This document shows, piece after piece, positions 53,960-61,468 of a stretch of DNA of 64,000 nucleotides. How positions within the stretch are numbered: position 1 is the stretch's first letter; the number at the start of each line of letters is the position of its first letter. Below the pieces are notes generated by a model that did no database searches, was not told where the DNA came from, and saw nothing but the letters and a program-made list of their open reading frames with translations. This DNA comes from Palsa-506 sp963709075 (GTDB lineage: Bacteria > Actinomycetota > Actinomycetes > Streptosporangiales > Streptosporangiaceae). A program made the translations under genes and the position numbers. The stretch is from assembly GCA_963709075.1 (NCBI GenBank), contig CAVPUY010000008.1, positions 186,001 to 250,000 on the forward strand, read 5' to 3'.

Positions 53960-55242
53960 AGAAATACCTCGCCGAGATAACGGAACTTGTCAGGCGCAAG
54001 ACCGGAATTGCCCTGCCGGCCACCCGCGAGGCAGCCATCCTCGCCGCTGCAGGCCGCGCCGCGCAGGGCCTCAGCCCGGCTGACTTCCTGCGCGCGGCAT
54101 CGGATCCGCTGCACGGCCGCGGTGTCGTGGAGCGGCTGATCGACGAGGTAACCGTCCGCGAGACGACGTTCGTCCGGGACCGTGGCCAGCTCGGCGCGAT
54201 TCCCTGGCACGAACTGCTCCGCAGCGCCCAGGCGGCGGGCTCAGGCTCCGTGCGCGCATGGAGCGCGGCCTGCGCCAGCGGCGAGGAGGCATACACTCTT
54301 GCGCTGCTGGCGGACCAGGCGTTCGGCCGGGATCCGGTTCCCGTTGAGGTACTGGGAACAGACATCTCAAGCGCCGCGCTCAAGGCGGCGGCGGCCGGCC
54401 GGTACCGCGAGCGAGCGGTGCAGCCGCTTCGGCCGTCGTTGCGTGACCGCTACCTCGACCGGCAGGCCGACGGTAGTTACCTCGTCGGCCATCGCCTGCG
54501 CGGACTCGTTCGGTTCCGCCGCCACAACCTGGCCAGCGACCCGTTCCCGCCGCCCGGCGAGGCGTGTTTCGACCTGGTTGCCTGCCGGAATGTGCTCATC
54601 TACCTCGATCCGCCGGTAGCCGGCCGGGTGATCGAGGCGCTGGAGCGGTCTTTGCGCCCCGGCGGCATGCTGATGCTCGGCGCCGCGGACGTGCTGCAGC
54701 GGGCACCGGCACGCCGCGGCGGGCCTGGCGAAGGGCCGCCGCGCCCGGCCAGGCAGAACGTGCGCCCGCTGCGCCGGCCGCTCGGCCGCCGGCCGCTGGC
54801 CCAGTCCGGCGGGCTGGCTCAGCCCGGCGGGCTGGCTCAGCCCGGCGAGCGCGGTGACCGGCTGGCCGCTGCGCTCGACGCCGCGGGAAACGGCGACCGT
54901 GACCAGGCGCTGGCGCGGGTCACGGCGCTGCTAGCTGACGACCCGCTGGACGCCGATGCGCACTTCGTCCATGGCCTCGTCATGCTGGAAGCAGGCCAGC
55001 CTGCCAGCGCGGCGGCGGCGCTCCGGCGCGCTCTTTACGCCGATCCGGCATTCTCCGTGGCGGCGTTCGCCCTCGGCCGTGCCTACGACGAGCTTGGTGA
55101 CGTCCCGGCAGCCAGCCGCGCCTACGCGCAGGTGCTCAGGACGCTCGACCCGGATGATCACCGGCATGAGCCGATCCTGCAGCAAGTCGATATCGGCGAC
55201 ATCGCCGCTGCCTGCCGGGCGCGGCTCGGCGGCCGAGCCTGA
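53956..55242 (+). CDS. cheR: Chemoreceptor methyltransferase CheR with C-terminal TPR
   Basis: A 428-residue protein. The CheR N-helical domain precedes VTVRETTFVRDRGQL and the SAM-binding WSAACASGEEAYTLALLA, then VLGTDISSAAL and FDLVACRNVLIYL. It methylates MCP glutamates. A Pro/Gly linker with an 18-bp repeat (GGLAQP units) leads to a C-terminal TPR-like region (DPLDADAHFVHGLVML, AAALRRALYADPAFSVAAFALG). TPR-tailed CheR proteins occur in non-flagellar chemosensory systems such as those of Myxococcus. Confidence 0.94.
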   Translation: MKKYLAEITELVRRKTGIALPATREAAILAAAGRAAQGLSPADFLRAASDPLHGRGVVERLIDEVTVRETTFVRDRGQLGAIPWHELLRSAQAAGSGSVRAWSAACASGEEAYTLALLADQAFGRDPVPVEVLGTDISSAALKAAAAGRYRERAVQPLRPSLRDRYLDRQADGSYLVGHRLRGLVRFRRHNLASDPFPPPGEACFDLVACRNVLIYLDPPVAGRVIEALERSLRPGGMLMLGAADVLQRAPARRGGPGEGPPRPARQNVRPLRRPLGRRPLAQSGGLAQPGGLAQPGERGDRLAAALDAAGNGDRDQALARVTALLADDPLDADAHFVHGLVMLEAGQPASAAAALRRALYADPAFSVAAFALGRAYDELGDVPAASRAYAQVLRTLDPDDHRHEPILQQVDIGDIAAACRARLGGRA

Positions 55243-55284
55243 TGCCCGGCCGGGACCCGGGTCCGGTATTGCCGGGGCACGCAC

Positions 55285-56310
55285 ATGACTGACGGCACGC
55301 GCGGCGGATCACCGGGACGGGTCCTGCTCATCGAGGACGATCCCGTGGCCGCCCATTTCGCCATGCACGTGCTCGGCAAGCGCGGCGGACTCGATGTCAG
55401 GCACACGCTTGACCCGGCCGTCGCGCTCAGGCTCGCAGGCTCGCAGGACTGGGACCTCGTGCTGACCGACGCTGAACTGCCGGGCATGAGCGGCCTCGAG
55501 CTGCTGACCGCGCTGCGCCGGCTCTCGCCGGCGCTGCCGGTCGCCGTGATCACCGCGCACGAGTCGCTCGATCCGGCGATGCGGGCACTGCGCGACGAGG
55601 CCGACGAGTTCCTGCAGAAGCCGGTCCCGCCCGATCGCTTCCTGGCTACCGTTACCGCGCTGGTCGCCAAGGGCCGCGCGGCCCGGCGAGCGGCCGGCCT
55701 GGCCGTGCTCGCTATCGGCGCGCACCGCGGCGATGCCGAGATCGGCGCGGCTGGCGCGCTGCTCGTCCACCGCGCCCTCGGCCACGAAATCGCGATCCTG
55801 GCGCTGGCCCGCGGCGGCTGCGGCGACGATGCCGTCCAGCCGGATCCACCGGCGGGCGAGTCCGAGATGGCGGCTCTCGTGCTGGGCGCAACCCTGTTCC
55901 AGCCGGAACCCCCGGCGGCCGCGATCGCCGACGGCGAGCCGGCGGTCAGCGCGATCGACCGCGCCGTGCGGGCCGTGCGGCCAGCCGTCGTCTACACCCA
56001 CTCGCTGCACGACGTGCTTCAAGAGCACCGCAATGCGCACCGGGCTGCCCTCATGGCGTGCCGGGACGCCGGCAGCGTCTACTGCTTCCAGTCGCCGCCA
56101 GGCACCGCCGATTTCCGGCCGGCCCGTTTCGTGGCCATCGACGATCAGCTCGAACGCAAGCTCCTGGCCGTCAGTGCCTTCGCCGCCCAGCGGCATGTCC
56201 GGGAATGCCTGGAGCAGGGGCTGATCGAGTCGACGGCCAGATACTGGTCGCGCTGCACGGACGGGAGCGGCGCCGAGGCTTTCGAGGTAATCCGCGAGCC
56301 GCCGCCATGA
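55285..56310 (+). CDS. Receiver domain fused to PIG-L/LmbE deacetylase-like domain
   Basis: A 341-residue protein. Residues 10-125 are a REC domain (VLLIEDDPVAAHFAMHVLG, phospho-Asp in VLTDAELPGMSG, ITAHE, LQKPV). Residues 138-335 match PIG-L: LAIGAHRGDAEIGAAGALL at the metal site, ALGHEIAILALARGG, and EHRNAHRAALMACRDAG for the last metal His. The usual AHPDD reads AHRGD, so the residue that acts as general base in MshB is Gly while His and the second Asp remain. It follows cheR after 42 bases and is the likely operon output. Substrate, if any, unknown. Confidence 0.85.
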   Translation: MTDGTRGGSPGRVLLIEDDPVAAHFAMHVLGKRGGLDVRHTLDPAVALRLAGSQDWDLVLTDAELPGMSGLELLTALRRLSPALPVAVITAHESLDPAMRALRDEADEFLQKPVPPDRFLATVTALVAKGRAARRAAGLAVLAIGAHRGDAEIGAAGALLVHRALGHEIAILALARGGCGDDAVQPDPPAGESEMAALVLGATLFQPEPPAAAIADGEPAVSAIDRAVRAVRPAVVYTHSLHDVLQEHRNAHRAALMACRDAGSVYCFQSPPGTADFRPARFVAIDDQLERKLLAVSAFAAQRHVRECLEQGLIESTARYWSRCTDGSGAEAFEVIREPPP

Positions 56311-56401
56311 CCGGCCAGCCGGGCAGCAAGGAGTACAGTTAGTACAGCGTTCAACAGTTTACTTTCCCAGCCAACTTCCGCTCCGTCCGACTGGAGTTCA
56401 A

Positions 56402-57547
56402 GTGAGCGAGCCTCCCCTGGTCAACCCGACAGTCGTGGTCATCGGCGGCGGCTATGGCGGCATCAACGCGGCCAAGGCTCTCGATGACCTGGCCGATGTC
56501 GTGCTCGTGGAGCCGAAGGACGCGTTCGTGCACAACGTCGCCGCCTTGCGCGCCCTGGTTGATCCGTCCTGGCTGCCGCGGATCTACCTGCCCTATGACC
56601 GGCTGCTCAGCAACGGCAGGGTGCTGCGTGACCGCGCGGCGAAAGTCGATGTCGGCCGGGTCACGCTCGCGTCCGGGGCCGAGATCCGCGCCGATTACAT
56701 CGTGCTGGCGAGCGGGTCCGCCTACCCGTTCCCGGCCAAGAACGACACCGACGCCGCCGCTGCCGCCCACGCCAGGGTCCGCGCGGCCCATGCCGGGCTC
56801 GCGGCCGCGGCCCGGGTGCTGCTGGTCGGGGCCGGGCCGGTTGGCATCGAGCTGGCCGGGGAGATCAAGGCGGTCTGGCCGGGCAAGCAGGTGACGCTGC
56901 TCGACGCGGCTGACGACATACTCGGGGAGCGGTTCCGGCCGGATCTGAAGGCGGAGCTGCGGCGGCAGCTCGCCGCCATCGGGGTCCGGCTCGCGCTGGC
57001 CAGCCCGCTGCGGGAAGGCCCGCCAGCACCGCCCGGCGAGCTGCGGACGTTCACCGTGATCACCGAGCCTGGTGCCGAGATAACAGCTGACATCTGGTTC
57101 CGCTGCTACGGCGTCCAGCCAGTCAGCGACTACCTGGTCGGCGACCTGGCCGGTGCTCGCCGGCCGGACGGCTTCGTCGAGGTGACGCCGTACCTGCAGG
57201 TGGCTGGCCAGGACAACGTCTTCGCGGTCGGTGACGTGTCCGCCGCCGATCACAAGATGGCCGGAATTGCCGGTCGGCAGGCACATCTGGTGGCCGCCAA
57301 CATCCGCGCTCTCATCACCGGGGACGGCGGCATGACGCCCTACCAGCCGTCGCCAGCGGCCATCATCGTCCCGGTCGGCCCGTCCGGAGGCTCGGGCCAG
57401 CTTCCTGGCCGTGCCGACCTGGCCACCCCGGAGCGGGTCGCCGAGGTCAAGGGACGGGACCTGATGGTCGGCAGATTCACCGAGCTGCTCGGCGTGCCGC
57501 CACAGGCCGCGGCGGCCAGGGATGCCGGAGCGACCGTCAGGTCCTAG
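56402..57547 (+). CDS. FAD-dependent pyridine nucleotide-disulfide-type oxidoreductase, FSP1/AIFM2-like
   Basis: A 381-residue two-dinucleotide-fold flavoprotein: VVVIGGGYGGINAAKAL (FAD), ADYIVLASGSAYPFP, VLLVGAGPVGIELAGEI (NAD) and VFAVGDVSAADHKMAG. It lacks the CxxxxC pair of disulfide reductases and the C-terminal membrane domain of NDH-2. Closest to AIFM2/FSP1-type NAD(P)H:quinone oxidoreductases. GTG start with GGAG 5 bases upstream. The 92-base gap after the chemosensory operon contains the direct repeat AGTACAG, so it probably has its own promoter. Confidence 0.85.
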   Translation: MSEPPLVNPTVVVIGGGYGGINAAKALDDLADVVLVEPKDAFVHNVAALRALVDPSWLPRIYLPYDRLLSNGRVLRDRAAKVDVGRVTLASGAEIRADYIVLASGSAYPFPAKNDTDAAAAAHARVRAAHAGLAAAARVLLVGAGPVGIELAGEIKAVWPGKQVTLLDAADDILGERFRPDLKAELRRQLAAIGVRLALASPLREGPPAPPGELRTFTVITEPGAEITADIWFRCYGVQPVSDYLVGDLAGARRPDGFVEVTPYLQVAGQDNVFAVGDVSAADHKMAGIAGRQAHLVAANIRALITGDGGMTPYQPSPAAIIVPVGPSGGSGQLPGRADLATPERVAEVKGRDLMVGRFTELLGVPPQAAAARDAGATVRS

Positions 57548-58258
57548 GGATCGCGGCCCTGCCAGGTCGTCACGCAGGCCTCGTTCCCCTCCGGGTCGGC
57601 AAGCAGCCAGAAGGCCGGAGCCTCGGCGTCGGAGACTACCGCGCCGCCGGCTGCCAGCGCGGCCCGGATCCGGCCAGGTGCCTCGTCATGCGGCACGGAC
57701 ACGTCGAAATGGATCCTGTTGCGCTGCGCGCGGGGCGCGTCCATCTGCTGGAACCAGATCGCCGGGCCCTGCCACAGCGGGTCGACCAGCGCGTCGCCGG
57801 GGCCACCAGGAGCACCGGGCTCGTCGTCGTAGCCCATGACGGCCTTCCAGAACGGGCGGATCGCCGCGATGTCCATCGCGTCGATCGCGATCTCCAGCAC
57901 TTGTACCGACCGGCCGGCCGGCGCCGGCGCCGGCGCTGGCCCGCTCGCCCAGGCCTGCCAGGGCCGCCGAGATCTGCCGGGCCAGTGCCACGTCCTGCCG
58001 GGTCACCTTGCCGGTGGCGGCCGACTGCAGCGTCAGGTCTACCCGGTCAGGGCGCAGGTCGATCCGCAGATGCCGGTCCGCGGCTTCGCCCGCGGCCGCG
58101 GCGGCCAGGCTGCCGATGTCGGCTGCGTGCGCCAGCGAGCGTACCGGCACCAGGGTCTTCAGCATGCCGAGCACGTACCGCCAGCCCAGCCCGGTGACGG
58201 CGTCAGAGGCTTGCGGCCGGCTCAGCTGCTCGGTCAGGTCCGGCGTCTCTTCATCCAT
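57544..58258 (-). CDS. Pterin dehydratase-like/VOC fusion protein (one frameshift)
   Basis: From ATG 58258 the first 105 residues resemble pterin-4a-carbinolamine dehydratase (GWRYVLGMLKTLVPVRSLAHA, HLRIDLRPDRVDLTLQSA, VTRQDVALARQISAALAGL). After a frame change near 57905 a VOC domain follows (LEIAIDAMDIAAIRPFWKAV, then MGYDDEPG; NRIHFDVSVPHDEA; FWLLADPEGNEACVTTW). VOC proteins with an N-terminal dehydratase-like domain occur in actinobacteria. The usual catalytic double His of the dehydratase is not clear (RHLR), so the domain may be structural. About 235 residues when joined. Stop overlaps the convergent oxidoreductase gene. Confidence 0.75.
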
Positions 58259-58450
58259 GCCGGATATCTTCCCTGGCGACGCTGACAGCCGCCCGCCGGC
58301 ATCGCGGGCCAGCTCACCAGTACCGGGGCTGGCCGGGGATGGTTTGCAGGTCGGCAAGGAGCGAGGCCCGGTCCTCGTCATCCGCGCTGGCCCCCGCGGC
58401 GGCCAGCGCCTTGTCAGTCCAGTTTCCTGCCCCCCGATCTCCCTATGTCC

Positions 58451-58540
58451 GATTCGAATCGGAACGGAACGGCATTCCGCCTGATGGATGTGGCTGCGGT
58501 GTCGCCAGGACGACACCTTTTCCCCATCCATCAGGCGGAA
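58451..58540. repeat. Large nested palindrome
   Basis: Outer arms TTCCGCCTGATGGATG (58475-58490) and CATCCATCAGGCGGAA (58525-58540) match perfectly over 16 bases. Inside, GGTGTCG (58498-58504) and CGACACC (58511-58517) form a second perfect 7-base stem with a 6-base loop. Just upstream is the 10-base palindrome GATTCGAATC (58451-58460). No T-tract follows. It could be a structured RNA, a cruciform recognition site, or a miniature inverted-repeat element. It lies in a 480-base stretch with no gene. Confidence 0.75.
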
Positions 58541-58738
58541 CGCTCACCACAGGGCCTATGCGCACCGCACGCCCGTGAACCACTCAGATCCTGCTTCAGG
58601 GGGTCAGGAGGCCGACCGCGGCGGACTCTTATTGGCCAGCAGCCCAGGGACCGTCGCGTCAGCGCGACGCAGATCGCCACGCTGCGCCGCTTGTCCGGGG
58701 CCAGGCTGAAAGCGTCCGGCCCTCGTCAGTCCCTGCGG
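58541..58738. other. Non-coding stretch between palindrome and STAND gene
   Basis: About 200 bases with no convincing gene, promoter or repeat. Short open frames read through it on the + strand only as shadows of the TPR gene downstream. Confidence 0.5.
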
Positions 58739-61192
58739 TCAGCCCCGCGTGGCCGCCTGAAGGCTCTCCCGCACGGTCTGGGTCAGCGGGTGACCGGGCT
58801 TGAGCTCCCGTTCGCAGTCGGCCAGGGTGCGCTCGAAGACGGCGATCGCGTCGGTGTGCCGCCGCGCCGTGTAGTACGCGTGCGCGAGGTTGCAGCGGGA
58901 GATCAGGGTGTCCTCATGATGCGGCCCCCTGACCCGCTCGCAGTCGGCGACCGTGCGCTCGTACAGCGGGATGGCGTCCACGATGCGGCCCGCCGAGTGG
59001 TAGGCGGCGGCCAGGTTGCCGCGCGCGGTCACCGTGTCCGGGTGGTCCGGGCCCTGCAGCCGGTCCCGGTCGGCGAGGGTGCGCTGATACAGCGGGATGG
59101 CTTCTTTCGGCCGCCGGCCGGTGTGGAAGGCGGCGGCGAGGTTGCCCCGCGAGGTCAGCGTGTCCGGGTGGTCGGCGCCGAGTACCCGCTCGCGGTCGGC
59201 GAGGGTGCGCTTGTAGAGCGGTATCGCGTCCTTCAGCTTCCCCGCTGACCGGTACGCGTAAGCGAGGTTGCCCCGTGAGGTCATGGTGTCCGGGTGGTCG
59301 GCGCCGAGTATCCGCTCGCGGTCGGCGAGGGTGCTCCGGTACAGCGGGATGGCGTCTTTCAGCTGCCCGGCGCCGTGATAGGCGGCGGCGAGGTTGGCCC
59401 GCGACGTGAGCGTGTCCGGATGGTCAGGCCCGAGCACCCGGTCCCGGTCGGCGACCGTGCGCTGGAAACTGCCGATCGCATCATCCAGCCGCCCGGCTGA
59501 GCTGCAGGCGAGCGCGAGGTTGCCGCGGGCGGTCAGCGTGTCCGGGTGGTCCGCCCCGAGAATCCACTCCAGGCCGGCCAGCGTGCGCTCGTACAGCGGA
59601 ACTGCCTCGGCCGGCCTGCTGGCCGTCAGGTAGGCGCGGGCCAGGTCGCCGCAGCAGGCCAGGGTATCGGGATGCCCGGGGCCAAGCTGGCGCTCGCGCT
59701 CGCCCAGGCACTGCCGGTGCGCGCTGATTGCCTCGTCCTGCAGCCCCGCCTTGTCATAGGCGGCCGCGATCTGGTCGCGCGCGGTCAGCGCCTCCGGGTG
59801 ACCGGGGCCGAGCACGCGGTCGATCGCGTCGATCATCTGCTGCCAGTAGCCGACCGCCTGCTCGGTGAGCCCGCTGTTGTCCAGGCTCCGGCCCGCCCTG
59901 AAGAGCACCGGCGGGCTTTCCGGGGCCAGCAGCAGGTCACCCGTGCAGCGGTGCAGGCTGGCCGTATTGTCACGCAGCGCCTGGGACAGCATCGGCTGCG
60001 CGTCCTGAGCGGGCCAGGTCAGGAACAGTCCCTCGGCTGCTGCCTGGGCGGCCTGCCTGAGCACCGCGGCCGGCAGCATCCCGCGGACGGTGGCCTGGAC
60101 CAGCGGATGCACCCGCACGGTTCGCTCCGCGCTGCCTGGGTCGATGGTCACCAGGCCGAGCCGGGCCAGGTTGTGCAGGGCGCTCCTGGCCAGCTGTGCA
60201 CCGGCCGCCGCTCCGCTGCCCGCCCGGCCGGTGATGAACTCGCACCCCGGCTTGCTCGTCAGGACCGCCCCGGGGATGCCGTTGGGGTCAAGCAGCGCGG
60301 TCAGCGCCAGGGCCGGCCGGGCAAGCCCGGCCGGCCGAAGCTGGTCGGCGTAGTCCAGCGAGAGTGACCAGGTGACCGCGGTGACGGCCGAGTAGCTGTC
60401 GGCCGTCGGGCCGGCCAGGCGGCGCTTCCGCTCGGCGAACCTGGTCCGGTAGCTCCGGCAGTCCAGCCCGCAGCCGGCCATCAGGGCAGTCGCCTGCGCC
60501 AGCGCCAGCGGCAGGCAGCGGAGGTCCTCCACCAGGTCGAGTGCCTCGATCCGCTGATCCGGGTTGTCGTAGAGACTGGCGGTCAGGTAGCTGAGCGCCT
60601 CGCGCCGCGAGAAAGCGCCGATCTGGACGACCCTGCGGCCGTGGCCAAGCACCGCGGCGCTGCCCTGGCGGGTCGTTACGAGCACCTGTCCGGCAGGCCC
60701 CTGCGGCCAGAGGCCTTCCAGGTGGGCAGCATCGGCCAGGTCATCAAGGACGACGAGCCATGGCCGGCTGGTATCGCCCAGCCAGTCAAGGAACCGGGTG
60801 GCGGCCTGGCCTGGCTCGGCACCGGGCACGGTGCCGCCGACCTCGCGGAGTGCCTGCGCGTAGCCGGCAATGACAGCGTCCCGGCCGGACACCGTCAGCC
60901 ATACCAGCAGTTCCACCGCGCCCGCCTGCCAGGCCGAGTGAGCCAGCGCAGCGGCGAGCTGCGTCTTGCCGGTGCCGCCCATCGCTGCCAGCGGGTCCGG
61001 GTTCTCCGGGTCCGGTGCCGGGTTCAGCACCGTCACCTCGCCCGGGCTGAGGCTGCTAGCCAGGCCGAGCCCGGTCTCGGGCCGAGGGCTGAAGGGCCCG
61101 GCCAGCGGCGGCACGACTCCTAACCGCAGCGGCCAGGGCACCTTTGCCCCCGTCCGTCCGGCTGCCTTGCGGCCGATGACCTGGTTATTCAT
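58739..61192 (-). CDS. NB-ARC (STAND NTPase) protein with C-terminal TPR array
   Basis: An 817-residue protein. Residues 1-60 are a variable N-terminus. The NTPase has Walker A GGTGKTQLAAALAHS, Walker B WLVVLDDLAD, and the sensor TTRQGS; a winged-helix-like region with VRVHPLVQATV follows. From about residue 470 come eight or nine 42-residue TPR units, each with the phrase LGxDHPDTLTxRxNLAxAY then DAIPLYxRTLADRER. They are also near-identical at the DNA level (126-bp period). ATG 61192 was chosen; upstream residues are not conserved-looking. STAND proteins act as ligand-triggered switches in regulation or immunity; the effector here is not identified. Confidence 0.88.
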   Translation of the reverse strand: MNNQVIGRKAAGRTGAKVPWPLRLGVVPPLAGPFSPRPETGLGLASSLSPGEVTVLNPAPDPENPDPLAAMGGTGKTQLAAALAHSAWQAGAVELLVWLTVSGRDAVIAGYAQALREVGGTVPGAEPGQAATRFLDWLGDTSRPWLVVLDDLADAAHLEGLWPQGPAGQVLVTTRQGSAAVLGHGRRVVQIGAFSRREALSYLTASLYDNPDQRIEALDLVEDLRCLPLALAQATALMAGCGLDCRSYRTRFAERKRRLAGPTADSYSAVTAVTWSLSLDYADQLRPAGLARPALALTALLDPNGIPGAVLTSKPGCEFITGRAGSGAAAGAQLARSALHNLARLGLVTIDPGSAERTVRVHPLVQATVRGMLPAAVLRQAAQAAAEGLFLTWPAQDAQPMLSQALRDNTASLHRCTGDLLLAPESPPVLFRAGRSLDNSGLTEQAVGYWQQMIDAIDRVLGPGHPEALTARDQIAAAYDKAGLQDEAISAHRQCLGERERQLGPGHPDTLACCGDLARAYLTASRPAEAVPLYERTLAGLEWILGADHPDTLTARGNLALACSSAGRLDDAIGSFQRTVADRDRVLGPDHPDTLTSRANLAAAYHGAGQLKDAIPLYRSTLADRERILGADHPDTMTSRGNLAYAYRSAGKLKDAIPLYKRTLADRERVLGADHPDTLTSRGNLAAAFHTGRRPKEAIPLYQRTLADRDRLQGPDHPDTVTARGNLAAAYHSAGRIVDAIPLYERTVADCERVRGPHHEDTLISRCNLAHAYYTARRHTDAIAVFERTLADCERELKPGHPLTQTVRESLQAATRG

Positions 61193-61468
61193 CTCTCGTG
61201 ACCACCCGCCCGCCTCGCGCAGGCGGCCGGAGCCTCCGTTGGCCACGGTTCCGTACGCGACTTTGCGATGATATTTCAGAGAATAGATATGATGGCGGAT
61301 CAAGTTCCCAGGTACCAGGGATCTTGTGCCGGTGGCCAGGAACGGGGACTCCAGGGGCCAGCGGGGGGCAACGGCCATTGCGGCCATCCGCGCCGCGCAC
61401 CATGCCCCCGGGGGGTGGGCAGGCGGCGCCAGCGCATCAGCGCGGCCGAGCAGTTCTGCACTGTGCCA
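61193..61468. other. Upstream region of the STAND gene
   Basis: The spacer between the STAND gene and the hydrolase gene, both leftward. Around 61268-61300 there is an unusually AT-rich block (GATATTTCAGAGAATAGATA) compared with the surrounding sequence, a likely promoter area for the STAND gene. No gene seen. Confidence 0.4.

Noticed and set aside
55309..56196. Leftward 295-residue frame opposite the REC-PIG-L gene
   Set aside because: No domain motif; the rightward gene has clear receiver and PIG-L motifs.
58445..59248. Rightward frame with regular repeats (RVRVV, AVGEGALVQR)
   Set aside because: The regularity is the mirror of the 126-bp TPR repeats on the other strand.
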